Shown: positions 34,217-42,427 of the stretch, piece after piece
How the letters are laid out: the number at the start of each line of letters is the position of its first letter
Position numbering within the stretch: the stretch's first letter is position 1
Origin: Thauera sp. 2A1
Lineage (GTDB): Bacteria > Pseudomonadota > Gammaproteobacteria > Burkholderiales > Rhodocyclaceae
Assembly (NCBI RefSeq): GCF_009469595.2
Contig: NZ_SSXV01000020.1
Location: forward strand, 1 to 64,000
Length of the DNA stretch: 64,000 bases
Direction of reading: 5' to 3'
Position numbers and translations under genes: made by a program
Notes under the pieces: model-generated
Seen by the model: only the letters and a program-made list of their open reading frames with translations
What the model was told of the DNA's origin: nothing
Databases searched by the model: none

Positions 34217-34609
34217 TCAGAGGGCCTTGCCGAGCAGCTCGGCCAGCGCTTCCTTGCGCGTCTGCCCGGTGGAGCGGGCCACTTCCCGGCCACCCTTGAA
34301 GACCACCAGCGTGCTCTGCTGCGCGACCTTGAGGCGGCGCTTGAGCTCACTTTCGCGGTCATAGTCGGCGACGAACAGCGTGAGATCCTTGAACCGCGGC
34401 TCGGACATCAGCTCGCGCAGCAGCGGTGCCTGGGCCCGGCAGGTCGGGCACCAGTCGGCGTGAAAGTGCACCGCGGCAGGCTTGCCTGCGGCAACGGCGG
34501 CGTCGAAGGCCGTGGCATCGAAGGGGGCTTCGCCGGCCTGGGCGGATGCGGCGACGAGGCCGAGGAGGCAGGCCGTGGCGAGCGAGCGCAGTGAAAGAAG
34601 GGATTTCAT
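34217..34609 (-). CDS. Periplasmic thioredoxin-like protein
   Basis: 130 aa. A signal peptide (ending ASAQA near residue 25) is followed by a thioredoxin fold with active site WCPTC (C54, C57) and the later LKVAQQSTLVVFKGG strand. The cis-proline of typical thioredoxins is replaced by Ser-Thr in QQSTLV, as in some TlpA-like proteins. It probably receives electrons from the CcdA-type protein encoded just downstream. Its promoter at 34643-34668 matches the SigF consensus exactly. Confidence 0.88.
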   Translation of the reverse strand: MKSLLSLRSLATACLLGLVAASAQAGEAPFDATAFDAAVAAGKPAAVHFHADWCPTCRAQAPLLRELMSEPRFKDLTLFVADYDRESELKRRLKVAQQSTLVVFKGGREVARSTGQTRKEALAELLGKAL

Positions 34610-34642
34610 CGGTGTCCTCCGAGGGTGATCGACACCGGTAGG

Positions 34643-34668
34643 TTCGTTCGCGCCGGGGCGCCGGTTAC
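34643..34668 (-). promoter_or_regulatory. SigF-type ECF promoter of the thioredoxin-ccdA operon
   Basis: On the minus strand GTAACC (34668-34663), a 16-bp spacer and CGAA (34646-34643) match the GTAACC-N16-CGAA promoter known for Caulobacter SigF exactly. It lies 34 bp before the start of the thioredoxin-like gene in the right orientation. Confidence 0.8.
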
Positions 34669-34706
34669 AGCTTCCGGGAAATTTGCCGCGGGGGCCTCGC
34701 GTTTCC

Positions 34707-35351
34707 TTACCAGCGCAGCCCGCGCGCGCCTGCCAGCGCACCCAGCCCGGCCGGCACGAGCATGCCCAGCACGTACCAGACGGCGAGGAAGGGCGCTGCC
34801 GTTTCGGGGCAGTGCAGCGCATACACGGCGGCGCCCACGCCGCCTGCCATCCAGCCCGTGGCGGCGCCGGTCAGGGCCGGCCGTGTCGGCGCCAGCCCGC
34901 GCAGTGCCCAGAACGCGGCGATGCCGGCGGGGACCGCCGCGATCGTGATGCTGAACACGCAGGTGCGCCAGGTCTGTCCCCACAGCAGGGCCGGTCGCGC
35001 CGCGGCATCCGCGCCCAGCCACACGACGAGCGCCCACAGCCACAGCAGCAGCACCGGCAGCACGAGCATCCATGCCGACGCGCCGCCGATGCGCACGCCG
35101 GGGTGCGCCATGCGGTGCACGACCCGCGCCGCCAGCGCCGCGACGGCCAGCGGCACCGCCAGCTTGGCCCAGAAGCCGCCGGTCAGCACGAGTTGCGGCA
35201 GGTCGGCGCGCAGCCCGTAGGCGGTGGCGATCCATGCCAGGGTCAGCACCGTGCCGCTGGCCAGCGCAAGCGCCAGGCGGCGCTCGCCGGCGTGGCGCGG
35301 GACGGGGGTGTCGTCGGCCGCCAGCAGGCCGATCAGATCGTCGGTTTTCAT
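34707..35351 (-). CDS. nrsF: NrsF-type (DUF1109) membrane anti-sigma factor
   Basis: 214 aa from the ATG at 35351. Six membrane helices follow a cytosolic N-terminus ([18 protein letters not shown]). Two cysteines, C131 (WRTCVF) and C181 (ALHCPE), correspond to the pair conserved in NrsF, where they are needed to sense metal stress in Caulobacter. The start overlaps the stop of the sigma-factor gene (ATGA), the standard arrangement for a sigma/anti-sigma pair. It should hold the sigma factor at the membrane until the cysteines react. Confidence 0.9.
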   Translation of the reverse strand: MKTDDLIGLLAADDTPVPRHAGERRLALALASGTVLTLAWIATAYGLRADLPQLVLTGGFWAKLAVPLAVAALAARVVHRMAHPGVRIGGASAWMLVLPVLLLWLWALVVWLGADAAARPALLWGQTWRTCVFSITIAAVPAGIAAFWALRGLAPTRPALTGAATGWMAGGVGAAVYALHCPETAAPFLAVWYVLGMLVPAGLGALAGARGLRW

Positions 35352-35884
35352 GTCTGCTCCTTCCATAGCCGTGCCAGTGCCTTGATGCCGCGATGCACGC
35401 CCACTTTCACCGCCGACTCGGACATGCCGGTCAGGTGCGCCGCCTCGGCCACCGAAAGCCCTTCCAGCTTGGTGTGCTGGATCGGCAGGCGCTGGTGGTC
35501 GGGCAGCCGCTCGAGCATGCGCGACAGATCCCGCCTGGCATCGCCCGCGGCGGCGTCGGCGGTGACGAAGATGTCGCTGTCGTCGTCGAACGGGTCGTTC
35601 AGCGCCTCGTGCCGGGCACGGCGGCGAAACAGGTCGACCAGCTTGTAGCGCGCGATGGCATGCACCCAGGCCGTCAGCGGCACGTCGCGACGGTAGGTGT
35701 GGCGTTGCTGATGCACCGCCAGCAACGCTTCCTGCACCAGGTCCTCGACCTCGTCGGGCAAGGACTGCAGCCGCCGGCGAAAATAGCCGCGCAGCAGCGT
35801 GCTCAGCCGCTGCAGAAAGATGCGGTAGGCCCGTCCGTCACCGTCCAGTCCCGCCAGCAGCAGATCGCGCAGTTCGTCTTCCAT
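35348..35884 (-). CDS. sigF: ECF sigma factor, SigF type
   Basis: 178 aa. Sigma region 2 is [41 protein letters not shown] (DLVQEALL core, then the -10 recognition part). Region 4 is [20 protein letters not shown] then [24 protein letters not shown]. Partner gene DUF1109 is directly downstream. The gene carries its own GTAACC-N16-CGAA promoter at 35902-35927, so it is autoregulated. Relatives respond to chromate, cadmium or copper. Confidence 0.93.
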   Translation of the reverse strand: MEDELRDLLLAGLDGDGRAYRIFLQRLSTLLRGYFRRRLQSLPDEVEDLVQEALLAVHQQRHTYRRDVPLTAWVHAIARYKLVDLFRRRARHEALNDPFDDDSDIFVTADAAAGDARRDLSRMLERLPDHQRLPIQHTKLEGLSVAEAAHLTGMSESAVKVGVHRGIKALARLWKEQT

Positions 35885-35901
35885 GGTTCCGTACCGGCAG
35901 A

Positions 35902-35927
35902 TTCGGTGTACCGGGGCGAAGGGTTAC
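35902..35927 (-). promoter_or_regulatory. SigF-type promoter of the sigF-nrsF operon
   Basis: On the minus strand GTAACC (35927-35922), 16 bp, then CGAA (35905-35902). It is an exact match to the SigF consensus, 18 bp before the sigma-factor start, implying a very short leader. It shares the intergenic region with the divergent promoter of the peptide operon. Confidence 0.8.
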
Positions 35928-35973
35928 AGGTGTCCGGGAAAAATTCGTCGCCCTCACATTTTTGCCCGCGGCT

Positions 35974-35999
35974 GTAACCGGTCGGCGCCTCGGGTCGAA
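35974..35999 (+). promoter_or_regulatory. SigF-type promoter of the bufferin-like operon
   Basis: GTAACC at 35974-35979, 16 bp, CGAA at 35996-35999. It is the third exact match in the window, 78 bp before the cysteine-rich peptide gene and divergent from the promoter of the sigma factor itself. Confidence 0.8.
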
Positions 36000-36077
36000 C
36001 TTACCGGCGAGACTTCGGTGCGCACGCCACCGACGCCTCTCGACATCCAGTCATTCAACCATAGCGGAGAAATCATC

Positions 36078-36269
36078 ATGACCCTCAAGTCCATCGCTGC
36101 CCTGGCCGCCGCCGTGATCGCCGGTTCCGCGTGGGCGGGCGCGCCTGCCGAGCAGAAGTGCGGCGCCAGCACCTGCGGCAAGAAGGAAACCCCGTGCAAG
36201 CCGGGCGACAAGTGCGACGGCAAGGAGGCGAGCTGCAGCAAGAAGGACGCTGCCTGCGCGAAGAAGTGA
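36078..36269 (+). CDS. Bufferin/HvfA-like cysteine-rich secreted peptide precursor
   Basis: 63 aa with GGAGA 7 nt before the ATG. The signal peptide (MTLKSIAALAAAVIAGSAWA, cleavage after A20) is followed by a 43-residue Lys/Gly/Cys-rich peptide with six cysteines at 28, 33, 40, 46, 53 and 60 (QKCGAST, TPCKPGDKC, ASCSKK, AACAKK). Precursors of this kind precede DUF692 (MNIO) and DUF2063 genes; the enzyme converts cysteines into modified heterocycles and the product binds copper in the periplasm (bufferins, HvfA). Both partner genes follow directly. The exact subclass is uncertain because the cysteine pattern is irregular. Confidence 0.82.
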   Translation: MTLKSIAALAAAVIAGSAWAGAPAEQKCGASTCGKKETPCKPGDKCDGKEASCSKKDAACAKK

Positions 36270-36285
36270 CGCGGGAGGCGTTCGC

Positions 36286-37068
36286 ATGCCCGGGCTCGGA
36301 TACCGGCGCGAGATGGCCGACTGGAACATGTCGGCCGTCGCCGCCGATTTCTTCGAAGTCGCGCCGGAGAACTGGATCCGGCGCGACCGGGCGCCGCTGC
36401 ACCGGCTGATCGAGTCGGGGCGTCCGGTCCATCTGCACGGCGTGTCGCTGAACCTGGGCGGCAGCGCGGCCATCGACACCGTCTTCCTGCGTGAGGTCGC
36501 CGGCCTGATCGACGAGCTCGGCGCCTGCCACTACTCCGACCACCTGGCGGCCAGCGGCGACGCCCACCAGCTCTACGACCTGTTCCCCATCCCCTTCACG
36601 CTCACCGAGCTGCGCCGCGTCGCCGATCGCATCCGGCGGGTGCAGGACGTGCTCGGGAGGCGCATCGCGGTGGAGAACACCACCTGGTACACCAACGTCG
36701 GCGACATGCCCGAGGCCGATTTCCTGTCTGCCGTCGCCGAACGGGCCGATTGCGGCATCCTGCTCGACCTCAACAACATCGCGGTGAATCACAAGAACCA
36801 CGGCGGGCACGACCTCGCCGCGTTCATCGCGCGTGTCGATCTCGGCCGGGTGAGCTATCTGCACGTGGCCGGCCACGAGTTCGACGAGCGCGTCGGCCTG
36901 TATCTCGACACCCACAGCCGGCCGGTCGAGCGCCCGACGCGGGAGATGGCCCGCCTGCTGCAGCAGCGGCACGGCGTGCCCGTGCTGCTGGAATGGGACA
37001 ACGACGTGCCCGGCATGGACCGCATGAATCGGGAGCTTTCATGTCTCCAGCATTCTTCGACTACGTGA
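36286..37068 (+). CDS. DUF692 multinuclear non-heme iron oxygenase (MNIO), peptide maturase
   Basis: 260 aa with GGGAGG 7 nt before the ATG. The TIM-barrel metal-ligand motifs are in place: FFEVAPENW, VHLHGVSLNLGG, HYSDHLA, VENTTWY, ILLDLNNIAVNHKN, YLHVAGHEFDE and VLLEWDNDVP. Family members (MbnB, TglH, ChrH, BufB) use two or three irons to oxidise cysteines in a peptide. It lies 16 bp after the precursor gene and overlaps the DUF2063 partner gene by 28 bp, so it very probably modifies the six-cysteine peptide. Confidence 0.92.
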   Translation: MPGLGYRREMADWNMSAVAADFFEVAPENWIRRDRAPLHRLIESGRPVHLHGVSLNLGGSAAIDTVFLREVAGLIDELGACHYSDHLAASGDAHQLYDLFPIPFTLTELRRVADRIRRVQDVLGRRIAVENTTWYTNVGDMPEADFLSAVAERADCGILLDLNNIAVNHKNHGGHDLAAFIARVDLGRVSYLHVAGHEFDERVGLYLDTHSRPVERPTREMARLLQQRHGVPVLLEWDNDVPGMDRMNRELSCLQHSSTT

Positions 37069-37313
37069 GGGGGCGCAGCGAGGTCGTGCCGGACGGCTAC
37101 GCCGAGGCCGGCATGCGGGCCTACCGCCACCTCGTCCATCTGGGCGCGAGCCAGTTGGTGGACGCGCATTTCCCGCGCGTCAGGCAGGAACTGGGTGAAG
37201 AGGCCTGGCGATGCCTGATCGAGGCCTTCGTGCGCCAGTCGGCGTGGACGTCGCCCTACTACGGCGACCTGAAGGAGGCCTTCCTGGCCTTTCTGGCGCG
37301 GGAGGCCGCCTGA
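37041..37313 (+). CDS. DUF2063 (BufC/HvfC-type) partner protein, short form
   Basis: 90 aa; start at 37041 lies inside the end of the DUF692 gene. MSPAFFDYVRGRSEVVPDGY, HLVHLGASQLVDAHFPRVRQ and SAWTSPYYGDLKEAFLAFLA correspond to the N-terminal domain of DUF2063 proteins. These are partner proteins of DUF692 enzymes, thought to present the leader peptide to the enzyme. Typical members have about 250 residues with a second domain; this one stops after the first, with no sign of the rest downstream. It is either a genuine minimal form or a truncation. Confidence 0.8.
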   Translation: MSPAFFDYVRGRSEVVPDGYAEAGMRAYRHLVHLGASQLVDAHFPRVRQELGEEAWRCLIEAFVRQSAWTSPYYGDLKEAFLAFLAREAA

Positions 37314-37409
37314 GGGCAGGGCAGGCGCGGCGCCATCGCGTGCGGCGAGCGTCGATCACCGCGATGCGTCGTGTCCGCGGCAACGAAGCTGTTCGCCGGA
37401 TCGTCGGGC

Positions 37410-38798
37410 TCAGGGTGCGTCGCGGTGCTGCAGGCCCCGCAGGATCCGGCGCGCCAAGGCCTCGTAGTCGCCGTCGAAGTGATGGCTGCCGGCGGTGCGC
37501 ACGAGCTCGACACCGTTGCCGATTTTCGTGCAGGCGGCCTCATCGTCGTCCGCGCCGTAGAAGCACTGCACCTGCCGTGGGTCGATGCGTCGCACTTCCG
37601 GCAACGTCGGCAGCGCCGTGTTGCGATGCTGCTCGAGCCAGCCCGACACGGTGACCTCGAAATCCGACTCTGCCGCGAAGGCGAGCAGCGACAGTTGCAC
37701 CACCGCGGCCTGCGCTGCCGCCGGCAGGCGGTTGTATAGCGCGGGCAGCACGTCGGCGCCAAAGGAAAAGCCGATCAGCACCACTTTCTTCGCGCCCCAT
37801 TTCTGCCGGTAGGCGTCGATGATGCGGCCGAGGTCCTGCGCGCCCTGTTCCGGCGTACGGTGCGCCCAGAAGTAGCGCAGCACGTCCACGCCCACCACGG
37901 GCAGGCCGCTGCGTTGCAGGATCGTGCCGAGCTGCTTGTCGAGGTCGCGCCAGCCGCCGTCGCCGGAATAGAGCACGGCGAAGGTGTCGCCGGGATGGGC
38001 GACCGGCAGCTCGACCAGCGGCAGGTCGGCCACCGCTGGCGGGGCTGCTGGCTGCGCGGGCGCGGCCAGCCCGTCGAGCAGCACTCCTGCCGGGCTGGCC
38101 TGCGAGTCGCTCGCCAGCCCGATCTGCGGATGCCTGGTGGCGAACTCGCCGGCGCGCAGGCGCACCCCGGTGCTGGCGGACGCGCTGAGCCGGATGTCCA
38201 CGCCGTAGGGCAGCGCACCGGCGGGCAGGTCGTAGGCTGCCGCGCGGTGGGTGGCGCCGCGTGGCGCCGTGCCTGCGGGCTGCTCGCCGCACAGGGGTTT
38301 GCTGCCGGGCAGGGTGGGCGCCGGGTCGACGGCCAGCACGCGGTCCAGCGTGGCGGTGGAGGCCTGGCCGGCGACTTCCAGCGCCATCGTGCCGCCCGCG
38401 CCGATGCCGGCGAGCACCGGGAAGTGGTATTCGGGCGCGCCTGCTTCGCGCTGGGCCTGGTGGCTCACCGCCTCGATCTCGCCGACGAGGGTGACGCAGT
38501 CGTCGTGGCTTTGCGCCATGCGCCGCAGCGTGCCGGCGGTATCGACGCCGATGACGAGCTGTCCGCGCCCGGCCAGCGCGCCGGCCAGCTTGCGCTCCGC
38601 CTCGCCCCAGCCGTCCGCGCCCGAGAACAGCACCACCGCGCCCGTCGCCGTGGCTTGCGGCGGCACGATCTCGGGGGTGCCCAGCATCGGCTGCGCCGGC
38701 ACCGCGGCGCGTGCCGTCGCCGCACACAGCAGAAGTCCGGCGAGCAGCAGGCCGACGGCCCGTTTCGGGCGTGATTCGGCAGCCAGGTATTCCTTCAT
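37410..38798 (-). CDS. acvB: AcvB/VirJ-like serine hydrolase (lysyl-phosphatidylglycerol hydrolase type)
   Basis: 462 aa. A signal peptide (LLAGLLLCAATARA) is followed by two related alpha/beta-hydrolase halves. The first has VVLFSGADGWGEAERKLAGAL with a degenerate AGIGAGG. The second, VirJ-like half has AVLYSGDGGWRDLDKQLG, the nucleophile elbow LIGFSFGADVLP and a late HHFDGDYEAL histidine. In Agrobacterium AcvB removes lysine from lysyl-phosphatidylglycerol and is encoded with the synthase. The same pairing occurs here with the upstream mprF gene (29-bp gap). Confidence 0.88.
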   Translation of the reverse strand: MKEYLAAESRPKRAVGLLLAGLLLCAATARAAVPAQPMLGTPEIVPPQATATGAVVLFSGADGWGEAERKLAGALAGRGQLVIGVDTAGTLRRMAQSHDDCVTLVGEIEAVSHQAQREAGAPEYHFPVLAGIGAGGTMALEVAGQASTATLDRVLAVDPAPTLPGSKPLCGEQPAGTAPRGATHRAAAYDLPAGALPYGVDIRLSASASTGVRLRAGEFATRHPQIGLASDSQASPAGVLLDGLAAPAQPAAPPAVADLPLVELPVAHPGDTFAVLYSGDGGWRDLDKQLGTILQRSGLPVVGVDVLRYFWAHRTPEQGAQDLGRIIDAYRQKWGAKKVVLIGFSFGADVLPALYNRLPAAAQAAVVQLSLLAFAAESDFEVTVSGWLEQHRNTALPTLPEVRRIDPRQVQCFYGADDDEAACTKIGNGVELVRTAGSHHFDGDYEALARRILRGLQHRDAP

Positions 38799-38827
38799 TG
38801 CATTCTCCACGGCGCGTTGCCCGCTTC

Positions 38828-41578
38828 CTATTTGCCGATCACGCCCTTCAGCCCGCCGCCAATCAGCACGGTGATGTCCGTCAACGCCAGCATGGGGTTG
38901 AGGCCGCCGCTCACCGCCAGGTAGCGCGGCCGCCAGTCGGGGCGGAACTTGGACTTGAAGGCGCGCAGCCCGGCGAAGTTGTAGTAGCGCTCGCCGTGCT
39001 CGAACACCGCGCGCCCGACGCGATGCCACACCGGCGCCGCCTCGCTCGCCGACAGGCCGGACAGCGGCGCCATGCCGAGGTTGAAGGTGGCGTGGCCGGC
39101 GTCCTTGTAGTGCAGCAACAGCCGCGTCAGCAGCACTTCCATGACGCCGTTGGGGGCGTCGGGGACAAAGCGCATCAGGTCGATGCTCACTTCGTCGCGC
39201 AGCTCGGTGAGCAGCAGGTTGGCGAAGGCGACGATGCGGCCGCCGCGCCTGAGAAGCGCCACCGGCTGGCCCTGCAGGTAGTCGGGGTCGAAGGCGCCCA
39301 GCGAGAAGCGCTTCTCGCGCACCTTGTGATAGGCCATCCAGGCGGCCGATACCTCGGCGAGTTCGGCCAGGTGTGCCGGGACCGCTGCGGGCGGCAGGAT
39401 GGAGAATTCGAGCCCTTCGCGCTCGCCGCGATTGATGGCCTGGCGCAGGCCGGCGCGCCGTGGGCCGTGGAGGTCGAACTCGGCCAGCGGCACGCGCGCC
39501 TCCTCGCCGAGCTTGAAGGCCATCAGCCCTGCATCGGCATACAGCGCCAGCGAATCCGCGGCCACCTGATAGAACACCGCGCGGCCGCCGGCACGGCCGG
39601 CCATCTCGACGAAGCGCCACACCAGCTCGGGCCAGCACTCGCGCGGGCCGACCGGGTCCGACAGCGCGACCCAGGAACGCCCCTGCCGGCCATACATGAT
39701 GAAGGCGCGCCCGTCGGCGGAAAACAGCAGGCTCTTGTCACCCATCGCCACCAGGCAGGCCTCGGTGCGCGGCTGCGCGGCGACGATGCGCATCGCCTGG
39801 TCCAGCTCCTGCCGCGTCGGCCGTGCCGCCGCGCCGACGGACGGCCGCAGCAGCATCCAGCCGGCACCGAAGCCGGCCGTCAGCAGGATGCCGATCATGG
39901 CGCGCAGGCTGCGCGGCGCCTCCTTCGACAGCTCGAACTGCCACCACAGCTCGTGGCTGTAGGCGACTTCCTTGTAGACGAAGAACAGCAGGGCGGCCGC
40001 CGTGACGATCAGCGTGCCCATCGCCGCCAGCCAACCGGGCGACAGCGCTTGGTGCAGCAGCGACGCCGGCCGCGAGAAGACCCTGCGCGAGGCGATCAGC
40101 CCCGTCAACAGCGTGGCCAGCAGCACGACCTCGCCCACGGCCACGCCCTTGGCCATGGCCAGCACCATGGACAGCGGCACCAGCGCCATCGCCAGCCACC
40201 ACGCGCCGTCGAGCCGGAACACCAGGCCGCGCGCCACCAGCAGCAACACCACGCCGAGCACGCTGCCGAGGAAGTGGGCGCCCTCGACCAGCGGCAGCGG
40301 CAGCCAGGCGGAGAGCAGGGTCAGCGACGCTTCGCCCACCGGCGTCACCCCGGAAAAGATCAACACCGCACCCAGCACCATCGTGAAGGCGCCGATGGTG
40401 GGCGGCGCCATGCGCGTGGCGGCGCGCAAGGCCAGCGCGGCGAGCGGGCTGGCGACGACGCGGCGCATTTCCAACGCGGAGACGGCGAGCACCGCCAGCA
40501 CCAGCGGCACGAGGTGATAGATCACCCGGTACAGCACCAGCGCGCCGAGTACCGCATCGACCCCCGCGCGCGTGCCCAGGCCGGCGACGATCACCGTTTC
40601 GAACACGCCCAGCCCCGCCGGCACGTGGCTCAGCACGCCAAGGCCCACGGCGACGGCATAGAGGGCGATGACGGCCGGCAGGCTGGCGCTGCCCGTCGGC
40701 AGCAGGGCCCACAACACTGCGGCAGACGCCGACACATCGACTGCGGTGGCGACGAACTGGCGCAGCATCAGCCTTCGCGACGGCAGCCGCCAGTCGCGGG
40801 AAAAGAGGCGCAGCGTGCGCCCGTCGCCCGCCGCCAGCACCAGGCCCGCCAGCGCCAGCAGCACCGCGCCGCCCAGCAAGCGCGCCGCCGGCGCCGACAG
40901 CAGCCCGGCAAGCTCGCCGCCCGCGACCAGCATGCCGGCGCCGGCCACGCCGGCCAGGCCCAGCCCGAAGGCCAGCGTGACGAAGGTGACGATGCCGGCG
41001 ATCTCCTCCGGTTCCACGCCCTGCGAGGTGTAGAAGCGGTAGCGGATCGCGCCGGCGGTGAGCGCGCCGAAGCCGACGGTGTTGCCCACCGCATAGGCGC
41101 AGAACGAAGTCAGCGCCACCACCGGCAGCGGCAGGCGGCGTCCCACGAAGGCAAGCGCACTCAGGTCGTACACCGTGAGCGCGGCAAAGCTGAGCGCGGT
41201 GAAGGCGAGCGCAGCGATCAGCGCCAGCGCGCCGGTGCTGTCGATGGCCGAGCGGATGTCGGCGTAGGACACGTTCGCCGCCAGGCGGCTGACCGCAAAC
41301 CAGGCCAGCACCAGCAGCAGCGCCGCCAGCGCGGGCATCGCGATGCGTCGCAGCGGCGAGGTCCGCTCGCCGGATGTGGCTGCTGCGTCGTCCCGGCTCG
41401 CCATTTCCACCATGCAGTTCGCCTCCGCGTCATGGTCCGCCCGGGTCGGCAGTGCGCGGCGATCGATCTGCGCGGGCACGCCTGATCTGCGATGCGCGGT
41501 GTCCGCATGCGGCGACGCCGCGTCCTGGGGGCCGCCGGCGCGGCCAACCTCGCCGGGCAAGGGCAAGGACATGTTCAT
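38828..41578 (-). CDS. mprF: MprF: aminoacyl-phosphatidylglycerol synthase/flippase
   Basis: 916 aa. A polar N-terminal stretch of about 75 residues precedes 13-14 membrane helices (flippase domain with AYAVGNTVGFGALTAGAIRYR and VLSHVPAGLGVFETVIV). The C-terminal 330 residues are the DUF2156 GNAT-like synthase (FIMYGRQGRSWVALSDPVGP, FNLGMAPLSGL, FAGLRAFKSKFRPDWRPRYL). It transfers lysine or alanine from tRNA to phosphatidylglycerol and flips the product outward, lowering surface charge and increasing cationic peptide resistance. The start overlaps the stop of the channel gene (TAATG); an internal ATG at 41413 is a possible shorter start. Confidence 0.92.
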   Translation of the reverse strand: MNMSLPLPGEVGRAGGPQDAASPHADTAHRRSGVPAQIDRRALPTRADHDAEANCMVEMASRDDAAATSGERTSPLRRIAMPALAALLLVLAWFAVSRLAANVSYADIRSAIDSTGALALIAALAFTALSFAALTVYDLSALAFVGRRLPLPVVALTSFCAYAVGNTVGFGALTAGAIRYRFYTSQGVEPEEIAGIVTFVTLAFGLGLAGVAGAGMLVAGGELAGLLSAPAARLLGGAVLLALAGLVLAAGDGRTLRLFSRDWRLPSRRLMLRQFVATAVDVSASAAVLWALLPTGSASLPAVIALYAVAVGLGVLSHVPAGLGVFETVIVAGLGTRAGVDAVLGALVLYRVIYHLVPLVLAVLAVSALEMRRVVASPLAALALRAATRMAPPTIGAFTMVLGAVLIFSGVTPVGEASLTLLSAWLPLPLVEGAHFLGSVLGVVLLLVARGLVFRLDGAWWLAMALVPLSMVLAMAKGVAVGEVVLLATLLTGLIASRRVFSRPASLLHQALSPGWLAAMGTLIVTAAALLFFVYKEVAYSHELWWQFELSKEAPRSLRAMIGILLTAGFGAGWMLLRPSVGAAARPTRQELDQAMRIVAAQPRTEACLVAMGDKSLLFSADGRAFIMYGRQGRSWVALSDPVGPRECWPELVWRFVEMAGRAGGRAVFYQVAADSLALYADAGLMAFKLGEEARVPLAEFDLHGPRRAGLRQAINRGEREGLEFSILPPAAVPAHLAELAEVSAAWMAYHKVREKRFSLGAFDPDYLQGQPVALLRRGGRIVAFANLLLTELRDEVSIDLMRFVPDAPNGVMEVLLTRLLLHYKDAGHATFNLGMAPLSGLSASEAAPVWHRVGRAVFEHGERYYNFAGLRAFKSKFRPDWRPRYLAVSGGLNPMLALTDITVLIGGGLKGVIGK

Positions 41579-42030
41579 TATTGCGCGATCTCCTCATGTC
41601 GGGCGTCGCCGCCGTCGTTCCAGAAGCGTTCCATCGCGATGTAGGTGAACGAAGCGGACCAGCCGATCAGCAGCAGCCCCAGCAGCGCCTCGGTTCCTGC
41701 CAGCAGGCGCACCGGCCCGGTGGGCGTCAGGTCGCCGAAACCGAGCGAGGTATAGGTTTCGGCCGACAGGTACATGCAGTTCGTGAGCGATGCCGTGGCC
41801 GAACCCAGGTTTCCGGCGCCGCTCCAGTGGATGAGGGCGTACATCGCCGTGCCGAACATCAGGATCTCGGCGCCGTGCGCGAGAAATGCCCCCGCCATGA
41901 CGACCAGCAGTTTCGTGCGGTGCGGGATACGCAATTGCGGCAGCCTCACGTGAAGCGTCCGCAGGGCTTCATAGTGCAGGACCGTGCTCGCCACGAGCAG
42001 GATGGAGCAGGCAAGGATGACGATCGCCAT
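41578..42030 (-). CDS. Potassium-channel-like two-helix membrane protein
   Basis: 150 aa with three membrane segments and a pore loop NCMYLSAETYTSLGFGDLTP. SLGFGD corresponds to the K+ selectivity filter TVGYGD, with Leu and Phe substitutions that are tolerated in this family (Ion_trans_2). No regulatory RCK domain is attached. Its stop codon overlaps the ATG of mprF, so the two are translationally coupled, an unusual partnership that suggests a role in membrane potential or surface-charge adaptation. Confidence 0.85.
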   Translation of the reverse strand: MAIVILACSILLVASTVLHYEALRTLHVRLPQLRIPHRTKLLVVMAGAFLAHGAEILMFGTAMYALIHWSGAGNLGSATASLTNCMYLSAETYTSLGFGDLTPTGPVRLLAGTEALLGLLLIGWSASFTYIAMERFWNDGGDARHEEIAQ

Positions 42031-42144
42031 CGGCGGAACCCTCGGGCATGGAAGGCCGGGCGAGGGAGCGCGGGGACGTCCCGCACTCTTGCGCGGCCAA
42101 GTCTCCGGACCTCCCGGATCTAGCGCCAGCCTGAGCGTAGAAAA

Positions 42145-42160
42145 CTTAACGCAGGCTTAA
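42145..42160. promoter_or_regulatory. PmrA/QseB-box-like direct repeat
   Basis: CTTAAC-GCAGG-CTTAAC places two CTTAA half-sites exactly 11 bp apart, 115 bp before the channel-mprF-acvB operon. Read on the coding (minus) strand it is TTAAG-N6-TTAAG, the core of the PmrA box. PmrA-type regulators control lipid modification and cationic peptide resistance, which fits the operon. The rest of the 300-bp gap (42031-42332) shows no gene. Confidence 0.5.
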
Positions 42161-42332
42161 CGGCATGCGGCGCCTTGGGCGGTCGGCGTCGATCCGGCAG
42201 GACGGCGATGGGTCACCAAGCGCGAGAGAGGCCGGTGTGTAAGGTCAGGGTGGTGGCGAGCCAGGCGCAGGCTGGGCTATACATGAGCGGGGCAGTGGTC
42301 TGCCCGATCGCGCTTTCCCTGGAGAAAGCCGC

Positions 42333-42413
42333 ATGACCGTCCTGATCCTCGGCCTGCTGCTCTTCTTCGTCACCCACTCGGCGCGCATCTTCGCCATCGC
42401 GCCCTTCGCCTGA
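42333..42413 (+). pseudogene. NnrU-like N-terminal fragment (26 codons)
   Basis: ATG with GGAGAAAG upstream, reading [20 protein letters not shown] then a stop at 42411. The sequence matches the start of NnrU membrane proteins (MxxLILGLxLFxxxHSxRI), which have over 180 residues. The remainder is gone; the MOSC gene starts 15 bp later. It may still be translated as a 26-residue membrane peptide, but it is best read as a deletion remnant. Confidence 0.6.
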
Positions 42414-42427
42414 TCGGAGTCACGACA

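Noticed and set aside
38711..41485. A 900-codon open frame opposite mprF.
   Set aside because: It is low-complexity His/Arg/Gln/Gly sequence, a codon-bias shadow of the MprF gene, which has clear domains on the other strand.
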